A stretch of DNA of 64,000 bases from Roseomonas gilardii (GCF_001941945.1 NZ_CP015583.1:733001-797000), one strand, 5' to 3'. Shown: positions 16,377-26,346, counted from the first letter of the stretch. The notes: generated from the sequence alone by a model not told the origin. Numbers and translations are program-made.

Positions 16377-16411
16377 CCCCTCACGCCACCCCTCACGGCA
16401 GCCCCCTCACG
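16377..16411 (+). repeat. left arm: three CCCCTCACG direct repeats
   Basis: CCCCTCACG occurs at 16377, 16389 and 16403 (spacings 12 and 14). The same motif with the same spacings occurs at the right end next to the integrase. These are candidate arm-type integrase or excisionase binding sites. The rest of the 300-base stretch between rpsD and the RNase H gene holds no recognisable gene. Confidence 0.7.
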
Positions 16412-16616
16412 GTACTCCCACCCTTTCTTGCGAGAGGGCGGCACCACTACGTGGATGTGAGCGGGCGTTACGGCGGAACCCTGGATCGCATGGCTGGCGG
16501 CGGTCCGGAGATGCAAGCGAGCGGTTGCACCTAAAAACGAAGCACTCCTGCTCCGTCGCAACCGATACAATGCCACGCTACGAACGCGCGGGCGTACACC
16601 CGAAAGACCACATTTG

Positions 16617-17132
16617 ATGCAAGACCGTACCAGCCTCCCCCCGGAGGCCACCACGGCGCATGTCCCCGATTTCGGCGCACCAATCCACGCTTGGTCGGAT
16701 GGGGGATGCCGCCCCAATCCAGGCTTCGGCGCCCATGCCGCCATCGTGGTTCTGCCAAGCGGGAAAGAAGTAACCTTTGAGGGCACCGAGAAAGACTCAA
16801 CAAACAACCGCATGGAGTTGAAGGCGGCTCTAAGTATCCTCCAAGGCGCCAAGCACGCGCGCCACATCATTATCCATACGGACAGCGAGTATCTGTTTCT
16901 AGGCATCACGCAACGGGTGGAGAAATGGAGGACCAAAGGGTGGATCAACAGCGCAAAAGAGCCTGTCGTGAACCGCGACCTGTGGGAAGCAATTCTGGCA
17001 GAGGCAGCCCGTCACCGCGTTGAATGGGTGCTAACACGCGGTCACGCGGATGATGCCATGAACAACCGCGCCGATGCGGCGGTGCAACGGCTGTTGCGGG
17101 CTGCCTCTGCCCCGAAGAAGGGGGCGAAATGA
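16617..17132 (+). CDS. ribonuclease HI (element-borne)
   Basis: 171 residues. RNase HI cleaves the RNA strand of RNA-DNA hybrids. All catalytic carboxylates can be read: Asp28 in WSDGGCRPNPG, Glu67 in NNRMELKAA, Asp89 in HTDSEYL and Asp153 in NNRAD, with the loop His143 in TRGHADD. The ATG at 16617 follows an in-frame TTG. It is probably not the housekeeping copy, because it lies inside the rpsD element and is coupled (4-base overlap) to the ParB-like gene. A role in element replication or R-loop removal is inference. Confidence 0.9.
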   Translation: MQDRTSLPPEATTAHVPDFGAPIHAWSDGGCRPNPGFGAHAAIVVLPSGKEVTFEGTEKDSTNNRMELKAALSILQGAKHARHIIIHTDSEYLFLGITQRVEKWRTKGWINSAKEPVVNRDLWEAILAEAARHRVEWVLTRGHADDAMNNRADAAVQRLLRAASAPKKGAK

Positions 17133-17860
17133 ACCGCCTCCGAGGGAAGTCGCAGGGGGCAGGAGATGCCCCCCAGACGGTGGCGTTAGCGGATATCGTG
17201 GTGATGCCCGCCTATCGCATCCGGGACCGTCTAGACCGGGCTGCCGTAGCGCAATACCGGCAGGCATATGCGCAGGGGGACGTTCTGCCCCCGCTTAGCA
17301 TCGCCCTGGTGGAAGGCGCATTGATCCTGCGGGACGGTTGGCACCGGTTGGAAGCCCTCCGCGAGATCGGCACGCTGCACACGGAAGCCGTCATCTCGGA
17401 GATGTCGGGCAATGAGGCGCGCTGGCAGTCCGGCAAGCTGAACCTCACTCACGGCGTGCGACTTTCGGCGGGCGAGGTGCGGAAGACCTTCAAGGCGTAT
17501 GTGAGGGCCGGGCATCACAAGAGAGGCGCGCGCGGGTTCAAGACGTACCGCGAAATGGCGGCTGACTTCGGAGGGAACGCCACGCGTTCCAGCCTTCACC
17601 GATGGATGCGCGAGGACTTTCCGGCGGTGGCCCGGAAGATCGGCGGCGAAGAAGGAGGAGGAGATGGCAGCTTGAGAGAGCGTAGCCCCGAGGCAGTCTT
17701 AGCGCAGCAGGCGGCGAAGCACCTTGAGGGCGTCGAAGCGGCCATGAAAGGCATCAAGACCCCGCGCTTGCGTGGCGAGGTGCTGGCACGGATGGCGGAG
17801 GCGCAGCGGAAAGCGAGTGTGGCGTGCCCGTGGACACCGGCAGAAGACGAAACCTTCTAG
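17129..17860 (+). CDS. ParB/Spo0J-like nuclease-domain protein
   Basis: 243 residues. The N-terminal part resembles the ParB N-terminal domain: strand VALADIVVMPAYRIRDRLD, then VLPPLSIALVEGALILRDGWHRLEALREIG, where the usual GxHR box appears as DGWHRLEA. Middle residues 125-160 contain a possible DNA-binding helix pair (TYREMAADFGGNATRSSLHRWM). The C-terminus is charged. The start overlaps the RNase H stop (ATGA). No ParA partner is present, so it may be a regulator or CTP-switch protein rather than a partition factor. Confidence 0.72.
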   Translation: MNRLRGKSQGAGDAPQTVALADIVVMPAYRIRDRLDRAAVAQYRQAYAQGDVLPPLSIALVEGALILRDGWHRLEALREIGTLHTEAVISEMSGNEARWQSGKLNLTHGVRLSAGEVRKTFKAYVRAGHHKRGARGFKTYREMAADFGGNATRSSLHRWMREDFPAVARKIGGEEGGGDGSLRERSPEAVLAQQAAKHLEGVEAAMKGIKTPRLRGEVLARMAEAQRKASVACPWTPAEDETF

Positions 17861-18049
17861 CGGGAGAGCTAACGCACTGTTTCTGCTGCTGAAATGAGAC
17901 ATCCTGTCCCAATAGGACATGTCTAGGCAACGGCAAGGGCGCTAAACCGCTGACTTAGAACGCGTATTTAACGAGAAACGCGCCACCTCGAAAATGGGGA
18001 TGGGGCCGATGCGACGCGGCCCCGCCTCCCGCCCGTGGCGGATACTGGA

Positions 18050-18466
18050 TCAGGAAGACGCGGGGGCCGCATCTCCGTGCCCCTGGCGCAGAGCACGAAT
18101 TTCAGCAGGTGTGCTGCGGACCCACTCACCGGGGCGCGCAAAGACTTCCCCAATGAAGGGTGCGCGTAGCCAAAGGTTGAAGTGACTTGTGGAAGCGTAT
18201 GCCTCCACCTCGAAAGAGCGACCCAGGGTGAACTTGAAGGACGGGATGATGGTCACGGCGTCTGCAACTTTTGGTTGTCGTTCCGGCAGAGAATCACTCA
18301 CGGAATCGTGCGTCAAGAGTGCGTCGGGGTGGTCCGGATAGTTTTGGCGCAAAAATCTGACGGGGCATCCAATAATCGGAGTGCACTCGTTTCCCCCCGC
18401 ACTTCCCCCTGGGAACCCTTGAGGCCAGCCGAAGGGGCCGCGAGAACGGGAGCAGCCTCGCCTCAT
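18050..18466 (-). CDS. hypothetical protein within the element
   Basis: Up to 138 residues, of which the last 90 look coding (strand-rich DAVTIIPSFKFTLGRSFEVE, then FNLWLRAPFIGEVF and a charged tail). The start is uncertain; the first 40 residues are Gly/Arg-rich and may not be translated. No family recognised. It faces the antirepressor remnant, and their 5' ends meet at 18465. The preceding stretch 17861-18049 shows no gene. Confidence 0.42.
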   Translation of the reverse strand: MRRGCSRSRGPFGWPQGFPGGSAGGNECTPIIGCPVRFLRQNYPDHPDALLTHDSVSDSLPERQPKVADAVTIIPSFKFTLGRSFEVEAYASTSHFNLWLRAPFIGEVFARPGEWVRSTPAEIRALRQGHGDAAPASS

Positions 18467-18933
18467 GGCCGCCCCACCCCCCCGCCATCTTCACCTTCCC
18501 CGAAACGCAGCAGACGATCCGCACGGTGTCCCTCGACGGGGCGCCGTGGTTCGTGGCGGGAGATGTAACGCGATGCCTCGGGCTTGTGCGGGGCGGCACC
18601 ACACTATCCCCGCTGTGTGCTACGGAACGTCGCGTTATCCGTAAGTGGGGCCAGACCCCACTTAAGGGACAGGGCCTCGCCCTCATCTCCGAGAGCGGCC
18701 TCTACAAGCTCATCATGCGCTCCGACAAACCCCAGGCGCGCGCCTTCCAAGATTGGGTGACGCGCGACGTGCTCCCCGCGATCCGGAAAGACGGGATGTA
18801 CGTGATGGGCGAGGAGAAGGTGCGCTCCGGATATGCCTGCAGGGAGCATCTGCCAATCACTAGGGCCTGCCCATATGATTCGGTATGGAGGGAACGATTG
18901 ATCGGATCACTAGCATTGTCTTTTGAGTTTTGA
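18465..18933 (+). pseudogene. BRO-N phage antirepressor, frameshifted and C-terminally short
   Basis: The BRO-N domain is clear from IFTFPETQQTIRTVSLDG through APWFVAGDVTRCLGL to RDVLPAIRKDGMYVMGEEK. The best start, ATG at 18465, reads MAAPPP and then leaves the domain frame at a run of seven C (18477-18483). With six C the frame continues as MAAPPPAIFTFPETQQ. The only in-frame alternative, GTG at 18526, would lack the first strand. After the domain the protein ends within about 40 unrelated residues, with no KilA-C domain. Either a decayed gene, a slippage-controlled gene or a base error. Confidence 0.62.
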
Positions 18934-18980
18934 TGCGAATAGATCGCTGCATCTAGGATGTTGTGATCGGATATCGCGCC

Positions 18981-19550
18981 ATGATCGTTGGCTACGCCCG
19001 CACCTCCACCGCCGAACAAGACGCCGGTCTAGAAGCCCAGGAACGCGACCTCCGCGCCGCTGGGTGCGAGCGGCTGTTCTCCGAGAAGGTATCCTCGGGG
19101 GCAAAGCGGGATCGGCTGGAGGAGGCCGTACGCTTCATCCGCGAGGGGGATGTGCTGGTGGTCACGAAGCCGGATCGCTTGGCCCGCTCCACCGCCGACC
19201 TACTGACCATCGTGGAACAGCTTGAGGCCCGCAAGGTGGCGCTGCGCGTCCTCTCCATGGGCGGGCAGGAGGTGGACACCCGCAGCCCTACAGGGCGGCT
19301 CATGCTGACAATGCTGGGCGCCGTGGCCGAGTTCGAGCGCGCCTTGATGCTGGAACGCCAGCGGGAGGGCGTGGCCGCTGCCAAGGCCGAGGGAAAGTAC
19401 AAGGGCCGCGCCCCGACTGCCCGCGCCAAGAGCGCCGAGGTGTTAGCCCTTCATGCCCAAGGGGTGGCGGCGGCCGAGGTCGCACGGCGTGTGGGGATCG
19501 GCGTGGCGTCGGTCTTTCGTATCCTCCGGGACCAGCGGGAAGCAGCGTAG
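18981..19550 (+). CDS. small serine recombinase (resolvase/invertase family)
   Basis: 189 residues. Catalytic Ser9 in MIVGYARTSTAEQD, with the arginine-rich active-site segment KPDRLARST near residues 63-71 and the E-helix region RLMLTMLGAVAEFER. A C-terminal helix-turn-helix (AAEVARRVGIGVASVFRILRD) would bind res-like sites. The ATG at 18981 is chosen because it places Tyr-Ala-Arg-Thr-Ser at the usual position. It may resolve multimers or invert a segment; a second recombinase beside the tyrosine integrase is notable. Confidence 0.92.
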   Translation: MIVGYARTSTAEQDAGLEAQERDLRAAGCERLFSEKVSSGAKRDRLEEAVRFIREGDVLVVTKPDRLARSTADLLTIVEQLEARKVALRVLSMGGQEVDTRSPTGRLMLTMLGAVAEFERALMLERQREGVAAAKAEGKYKGRAPTARAKSAEVLALHAQGVAAAEVARRVGIGVASVFRILRDQREAA

Positions 19551-19675
19551 CGGCAGGGACGTGCCTTCGATCCCCTGCGTTTTTCCCTGCCCCCCCTCGG
19601 CCTTACGAAATGGCAACGTTCTTGACACAACCTTGAATTGTATAGAGCCTGCCGAAGCAATCCTAGGAGGACATT

Positions 19676-20008
19676 ATGGGGGCGGTGGGCGGTGTGTTTG
19701 GTCTCGTGATATGGATTGTTTTAGTTCTTGCCCAAGGGGCGGCCTTTTTCGAGGGGCTTGAGTTGTGGTGGGGAACTACTGGGTTCCTTGCATTCGGTGT
19801 CTTCGTAGTGGCAATCCTATTCAGGCCGCTTGGAACCCTATTCCTCTCTTGCGTAGCCTTTTACGGCATGTGGAAGGGCTGGCATTGGCCCTTCCTGGGC
19901 GCTGTGGCAGCGGCTTTCCCGGCTGTCCTTATGGCTTTTGTCGGGGCAGGAGGAGCGGGCATCCTGGCCCTTTTCGAGCGCATAAAGTCCGGGCTGCGAG
20001 CGACATAG
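19676..20008 (+). CDS. small integral membrane protein in element
   Basis: 110 residues with about four hydrophobic segments (residues 5-25, 35-52, 53-70, 75-97) and a basic C-terminus. A strong ribosome-binding site AGGAGG lies 5-6 bases before the ATG, supporting expression. No family recognised; element-borne membrane proteins can act in exclusion or as toxins, but nothing in the sequence shows this. Confidence 0.65.
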   Translation: MGAVGGVFGLVIWIVLVLAQGAAFFEGLELWWGTTGFLAFGVFVVAILFRPLGTLFLSCVAFYGMWKGWHWPFLGAVAAAFPAVLMAFVGAGGAGILALFERIKSGLRAT

Positions 20009-20037
20009 CGCTTCGAACAGCAGTGGCGCGGCGCCAA

Positions 20038-21432
20038 TTAACCAAGAGCAGGCAGCCTCACCGCCTCCACACATTCCCGTAGCGCTGTCACGAGGTCGCC
20101 ACCGAAGTAAACACCGAGCGTCACGTCTGCCTTCGGCAGCTTGTGCCCTACAACCTGCTTCACCACCCGTTCCGGCCGGTTGGCCCGCAGGGCTTCGGTG
20201 ATGAACCACCGCCGCCACGAGTGAAAGTTGACGCGCGACCGGCGCTGTCCTTCCGCTTTCTCATGCACTTTGAGTTTCACCCGAAAATTGTGGAAGCGGG
20301 CTGTGGCGTTGGTTGACCGCTTCCCGAATCGATTCGGTTCCCCGAATTCCGGAAACAACCACGTTGCCGCATCCTGGCCGCCGATCCGCCGTGCTACGAT
20401 GGCGGCAAGATCAGGATGGATTGGGACCCTTCGGGTGGCTGCTGCGGTCTTCCCTCCACGCACGGTGAAGACATCCCCCTGACAGTGCCCAACGGTAAGC
20501 TGGCAAATCTCCTCCACCCGCATCCCACTTAGCGCTGCGACGCGCATGAGATCGGCCAAGCCGTCATCTGGAGCGTGCGCCAGGAGCGTTTGAACCTCTT
20601 TGGTGGTGAAGGCGCGTTCACTCTCCTCCCCATCCTGCACCACCTCGCGGGGCTTGGAGGGCGCTTGCCGGGGCCACGGGTTTGCTCCTTCAGCCACGAT
20701 GCCGCGCCGCTCCATCCATTGCCAGTAGCCGGAGAGAGCGGAAGCAATGTCGCGGATGCGCGCCGCGCTCCGGCCCTTGTCATGGAGGGCAGTGACGTAC
20801 TGCCCGGCAACGCGGCGGGTGATGCGCTCCACGCCGGAAGGGAAGCCGCTGCTATCCAGCCAAGCGCCCAAGGCCGCCACGTCGCTCCGGTACTGCGCCT
20901 TGGTGCGCTCGTGGCGCTGCCGCCCGCGTGGCCCCGGCTGCGCCAGCCAAGTTTCCATGTGGTGGGGCAAGGGGGTAGTCCGGCCCAGGGCGAGGTCCAC
21001 AAAGTTCTCCGCGCGCTCCCACCCCTCACGACGCCCGATCTCATCATGCCGGGCCGCTACGGTGTCCGTGAGAACATCTGCGGCAAGCTCAGTGTCGGAG
21101 AGTTCCACCCGGCCTCCTTCGGCATCATCTCGAAAGACGTAGGCAGGGCGCCCGGAGGGATCACGGCGGAGGCTATCCAGATTGGCCCGGATCGCCAGCG
21201 CCTCCGCAGTGACGGGATCGGTGGCGGGGCTGCCGCGCCGTGCTGCGTCAATGCGCGCGTGGAGCGTCAGCAAAGCCGCCGCCAGTCGTGCCTTCGCCAC
21301 ATGCTTGTCGCGGGTGCCAAGCCCTTTCCGCAGCCGCTTCCGGCCCACCACAGCCTGTAGCGAAGGAGGAACGTCCACCACCGCCTCCCAGCTTTGGCGG
21401 CGCTGCTCAAGGTATCCAGAAACCTTCGCCAC
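20038..21432 (-). CDS. tyrosine-family integrase of the rpsD element
   Basis: 464 residues. The catalytic set is readable: Arg near 299 in LSGMRVEEI, His-x-x-Arg near 405-408 in FHSWRRWF, His near 429 in VGHKLPKA and Tyr near 441 in LGVYFGG. The middle shows a SAM-like core-binding domain (residues about 150-250), preceded by an N-terminal arm-binding region. The GTG start at 21432 lies on the first right-arm repeat and reads away from attR into the element. It should recombine the 20-bp rpsD repeat; location of the arm repeats over its start suggests self-control. Confidence 0.93.
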   Translation of the reverse strand: MAKVSGYLEQRRQSWEAVVDVPPSLQAVVGRKRLRKGLGTRDKHVAKARLAAALLTLHARIDAARRGSPATDPVTAEALAIRANLDSLRRDPSGRPAYVFRDDAEGGRVELSDTELAADVLTDTVAARHDEIGRREGWERAENFVDLALGRTTPLPHHMETWLAQPGPRGRQRHERTKAQYRSDVAALGAWLDSSGFPSGVERITRRVAGQYVTALHDKGRSAARIRDIASALSGYWQWMERRGIVAEGANPWPRQAPSKPREVVQDGEESERAFTTKEVQTLLAHAPDDGLADLMRVAALSGMRVEEICQLTVGHCQGDVFTVRGGKTAAATRRVPIHPDLAAIVARRIGGQDAATWLFPEFGEPNRFGKRSTNATARFHNFRVKLKVHEKAEGQRRSRVNFHSWRRWFITEALRANRPERVVKQVVGHKLPKADVTLGVYFGGDLVTALRECVEAVRLPALG

Positions 21433-21466
21433 CCCTCGCGGCTCCCCTCACGTTTCACCCCTCACG
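21432..21466 (+). repeat. right arm: three CCCCTCACG-type direct repeats
   Basis: CCCCTCGCG at 21432, CCCCTCACG at 21444 and CCCCTCACG at 21458: the same orientation and the same 12- and 14-base spacings as the left arm at 16377-16411. The first overlaps the integrase start codon. About 57 bases separate the last repeat from attR. Confidence 0.7.
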
Positions 21467-21522
21467 ATGGCTATGAAGCGAAGCGAAAGCAATAGCTTCA
21501 GTATGTTGGGCGGATGGAGTGG

Positions 21523-21542
21523 CGAGTTCTACTCGCGCTGAT
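21523..21542 (+). repeat. attR (20-bp direct repeat)
   Basis: Identical copy of the rpsD-end sequence at 16290-16309. What follows it (from 21543) should be the ancestral rpsD downstream DNA. Confidence 0.9.
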
Positions 21543-21570
21543 CCTGCGGCCCCTTCCGGGACCCTGTCGA

Positions 21571-21610
21571 ACGCCGCCCCTGGGGACGAACCCCCGGGGG
21601 CGGCGTTTCT
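21571..21610 (+). terminator. ancestral rpsD terminator, displaced by the element
   Basis: ACGCCGCCCC pairs perfectly with GGGGCGGCGT (21597-21606), followed by TTCT. It stands 28 bases after attR with no gene of its own immediately upstream, so before integration it would have followed rpsD directly. Confidence 0.7.
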
Positions 21611-21652
21611 CGTTTCTGGGCTATGCTGTGCGTCTTCCCGGGAGAATCGCCT

Positions 21653-22441
21653 GTGCCGAGTGAGCAGACCCGCCGTGTCCTGGCCCTGATCCTGCCGCTG
21701 CTGCAGATCGTCGTGGGGCTTCTGCCGCTGGTGGGGGTGGGGACCTCCATGGCGGTGGTATCCGGGAGCAGCCAGACCCCGGTGGTGCCGGCCTCCTATG
21801 CCTTTCCGATCATGTGGACGGTGCTCTTCGCCCTGTCGCTGGCTTATGGCGTCTGGCAGATCCTGCCGATGAATCACGCGGACCCCCTGCTGAGCCGTGT
21901 CGGCTGGCCGCTGGTCGGGGTCTTCGCGCTGAACACGCTGTGGGAGGCGGTGGCGCAGTTCTCGGGGCGGAACGGCTTCTTCCTGGTGGCGATCATGCTG
22001 CTGAACGTGGTCTGCGCGCTGGCGGCCTTCTTTCTGGCGCGGCGTGGGGTCGAGCCGTCGCGCAGCGGGCGCTGGCTGGTGCTGCCGTTGACCGGGCTGA
22101 TGGCGGGCTGGCTGACGGCGGCCTGCTTCGCGAACATCTCCGGCGCCGCGCGGGTGGCGGGGATCATCCCGGTGGAAGGGATGGTGGCCACGGTGGCGGC
22201 GGTGTTGCTGCTGCTGGCGGCCGGGGGCTTCGCCGCGGCGGTGGTCTGGGCCGCGAAGGGCAGTGTCTGGTATCTGGGCGGCGTCGGCTGGGCGCTGGTG
22301 GCCGTGGTGGTGGCCAATCTGGGGGCGAACCAGCTGGATGTGCTGGCGGCGCTGGCGGCCGCGGTGATGCTGGCCCTGGTGGCGGGCGTGGCCTGGACGC
22401 GGCGTGTGCCGGGGCGGCGGGGAAAGCAGTTCGGCGCCTGA
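21653..22441 (+). CDS. TspO/MBR-like multi-pass membrane protein
   Basis: 262 residues from the GTG at 21653, which has GGGAGA 7 bases upstream; an ATG at 21623 would add ten non-hydrophobic residues. About eight transmembrane helices are predicted by eye. The segment YAFPIMWTVLFALSLAYGVWQ resembles the TspO core FPxxWTxLYxxM, and the family of longer TspO-like proteins fits better than classical 160-residue TspO. Ligand unknown; tetrapyrroles are bound by classical members. Confidence 0.65.
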   Translation: MPSEQTRRVLALILPLLQIVVGLLPLVGVGTSMAVVSGSSQTPVVPASYAFPIMWTVLFALSLAYGVWQILPMNHADPLLSRVGWPLVGVFALNTLWEAVAQFSGRNGFFLVAIMLLNVVCALAAFFLARRGVEPSRSGRWLVLPLTGLMAGWLTAACFANISGAARVAGIIPVEGMVATVAAVLLLLAAGGFAAAVVWAAKGSVWYLGGVGWALVAVVVANLGANQLDVLAALAAAVMLALVAGVAWTRRVPGRRGKQFGA

Positions 22442-22583
22442 GGGCTGAAGGGCGCCGGGAGGCAAGCGGTTGCGTTGTGAGGGCGGGGTGCCCGTGCCGT
22501 CGGGTGAAGCCGGTGCGGCGGAGCCGGAACGTCCTGCCGGGCCGGCTCGGAGATTGGCGGGACGGGCGGCATTCGGACAAAAG

Positions 22584-22617
22584 AAACCCCGGCGAGGGCG
22601 GGCCCTGCCGGGGTTTT
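22584..22617. terminator. bidirectional terminator between convergent TspO-like gene and grxD
   Basis: AAACCCCGGC pairs with GCCGGGGTTT with A-rich and T-rich flanks on the two sides, so it can end transcription from either direction. Confidence 0.8.
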
Positions 22618-22668
22618 CCTTGGCGCCGGGCGTGTGCCCGGTTGGCGGAGGGGGCTCAGCCGGCCCTC

Positions 22669-23004
22669 TCAGGCCGCCTGCCCGGTGGGGATGTTCTTGT
22701 CCTGGAGCAGGGTCTGGAGCTCGCCGGACTGGAACATCTCCATGATGATGTCGCAACCGCCGACGAACTCGCCCTGGACGTAGAGCTGGGGGATGGTCGG
22801 CCAGTTGGTGAAGGTCTTGATGCCTTCACGCAGTTCAGGGTCGGCCAGGACGTTCACGCCCCTGAAGGGCACGCCGACGTGGCTGAGGATCTGCACCACG
22901 CGGGCGGAGAAGCCGCATTGCGGGAAGGCCGGGGTGCCCTTCATGTAGAGGACCACCGGGTTCTCGGTGATCTCCTGCTGGATGCGGGCGCTGACGTCGC
23001 TCAT
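22669..23004 (-). CDS. grxD: monothiol glutaredoxin Grx4 type
   Basis: 111 residues from the ATG at 23004. Monothiol CGFS active site with Cys30 in [12 protein letters not shown], the glutathione-binding [11 protein letters not shown] and GGCDIIMEM segments. CGFS glutaredoxins carry and deliver [2Fe-2S] clusters, usually with a BolA partner, and that partner gene lies 11 bases upstream on the same strand. An upstream in-frame ATG adds five residues. Confidence 0.93.
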   Translation of the reverse strand: MSDVSARIQQEITENPVVLYMKGTPAFPQCGFSARVVQILSHVGVPFRGVNVLADPELREGIKTFTNWPTIPQLYVQGEFVGGCDIIMEMFQSGELQTLLQDKNIPTGQAA

Positions 23005-23015
23005 CGGGGTTCCTT

Positions 23016-23249
23016 TCAATCGGGGGCGGAGGTCTGCAGGGCGAGGGCGTGGAGTTCGCCCCCCATGCGGCCCCGCAGCGCGGCGTAGACGAGCTGGTGC
23101 TGCTGGACGCGGGACTTGCCGCGAAAGGCCTCGGACACGACGGTGGCGGCGTAGTGGTCGCCGTCGCCCGCCAGGTCCTCGATGGTCACGCGGGCGTCCG
23201 GGATGGCGGCGCGGATCAGCGCCTCGATCTCGGCTTGCTCCATGGCCAT
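23016..23249 (-). CDS. BolA family protein
   Basis: 77 residues, complete BolA fold: acidic first helix [17 protein letters not shown], then [18 protein letters not shown] and the DNA/cluster-side helix [16 protein letters not shown], with the conserved His in GELHALAL. Works with CGFS glutaredoxin in iron-sulfur trafficking. It starts 3 bases after the purL stop and is probably translated in series with purL and grxD. Confidence 0.92.
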   Translation of the reverse strand: MAMEQAEIEALIRAAIPDARVTIEDLAGDGDHYAATVVSEAFRGKSRVQQHQLVYAALRGRMGGELHALALQTSAPD

Positions 23250-23252
23250 GGG

Positions 23253-25478
<2,226 letters not shown>

Positions 25479-25552
25479 GTTCGCCTTGTGGGAAGGCGCG
25501 GGCGCGATGTCCAGGGGTTCGCGCATCGGGGGAGGGTTGCCGGGACGGGTGC

Positions 25553-26149
25553 TCATGGCCAGGCGTGGCGGAGGCGGTTTGGGAGGCGGGCGCGGCCGCC
25601 GGCGGTGCGGTGGAGGGCGGCGAGGGTTTTCAGCCAGTTCCGGTAGGCGGTGATTGTGCCATAGCGCGTTGGAAAGGGCGGGATTTTCGTCCGGCGCAGG
25701 GTTTCGGACAAATCCGGGTCGGGGAGGAGCCAGGGCGGGCCGGGGAGGGCGGAGCGGAGGCCGAGGCGGCGGGCGAGGAGGATGAGGCGCAGGCCGAGGA
25801 TGCGGTAGGCGCGGCGGGCGGCGCGGCAGATGCGATGCTCGATGGCGCGGAGGGGGTGGCTGGGGTGGGTTTCGGCCAGGAGGGTGAGGAGGCGGGACCA
25901 GAGGCCGTTATGGGTGAGGCGGCGGAAGTAGCGGGAGATGGTGGCGGGGTTGCCGTAGTGGGGCGGGAGGGCGCGCCAGGGGTCGGGGGTGAGAGCGAGG
26001 TGGAAGATGGCGTCCATGCGGAGGCGGAGATCGGCGATGGGGCGGCCAGCGGGTGAGCGCGGGAGGATGTGGGGGAGGAGGGCGAGCCACTCGTCGTCGG
26101 TGAGGGGGCGGAAGGGTTGGGGTGGGGAGAAGCGGGAGGGGTGGCGCAT
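25553..26149 (-). CDS. IS5-type transposase N-terminal (DUF4096-like) protein without DDE core
   Basis: About 198 residues from the ATG at 26149. [40 protein letters not shown] and [23 protein letters not shown] match the DUF4096 domain found at the start of IS5/IS1182 transposases, whereas the remainder is Leu/Arg-rich and contains no recognisable DDE catalytic motif. No flanking inverted repeats are visible. The stop overlaps an alternative purL ATG (ATGA). Either a stranded transposase fragment or a domesticated protein; similar short proteins occur widely in this bacterial group. Confidence 0.55.
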   Translation of the reverse strand: MRHPSRFSPPQPFRPLTDDEWLALLPHILPRSPAGRPIADLRLRMDAIFHLALTPDPWRALPPHYGNPATISRYFRRLTHNGLWSRLLTLLAETHPSHPLRAIEHRICRAARRAYRILGLRLILLARRLGLRSALPGPPWLLPDPDLSETLRRTKIPPFPTRYGTITAYRNWLKTLAALHRTAGGRARLPNRLRHAWP

Positions 26150-26346
26150 GGGTGGGAGTGTAGCATGGGGGTGGGAAATAGGCAAGTTTTCCTAATTCTA
26201 TATGCCGAAAACTGAGAAACACCTCAATACTGGTTGATGATAGACAAACTGTGATTCTATATCATAATTGCGTATTGTATCGATCGCCAAAGACTATGGC
26301 TGCATTGTTTTGCATAGAAATTTTCCGGACATAAATCGGAGAAAGC

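Larger units (their letters stand above)
16290..21542. mobile_element. 5.25-kb integrative element inserted at the 3' end of rpsD
   Basis: Bounded by identical 20-bp direct repeats (16290-16309 and 21523-21542) that are the last codons of rpsD. A tyrosine integrase lies beside the right end, reading inward. Cargo, left to right: RNase HI, ParB-like protein, a minus-strand unknown, a broken BRO-N antirepressor, a serine recombinase and a small membrane protein. Base composition is visibly lower in G+C than the flanks. No capsid, terminase, replication or conjugation genes are seen, so it is a minimal mobilisable or satellite-like island, or a decayed prophage. Confidence 0.88.

Noticed and set aside
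18526-18933. BRO-N gene as an intact gene starting at GTG 18526
   Set aside because: This start would remove the first conserved strand (IFTFPETQQ), which lies in the same frame just upstream. A frameshifted start at 18465 explains the sequence better, although the short form cannot be excluded.
21021-21035. A further CCCCTCACG inside the integrase gene as an extra arm site
   Set aside because: It is isolated, within coding sequence and lacks the 12/14-base companions.
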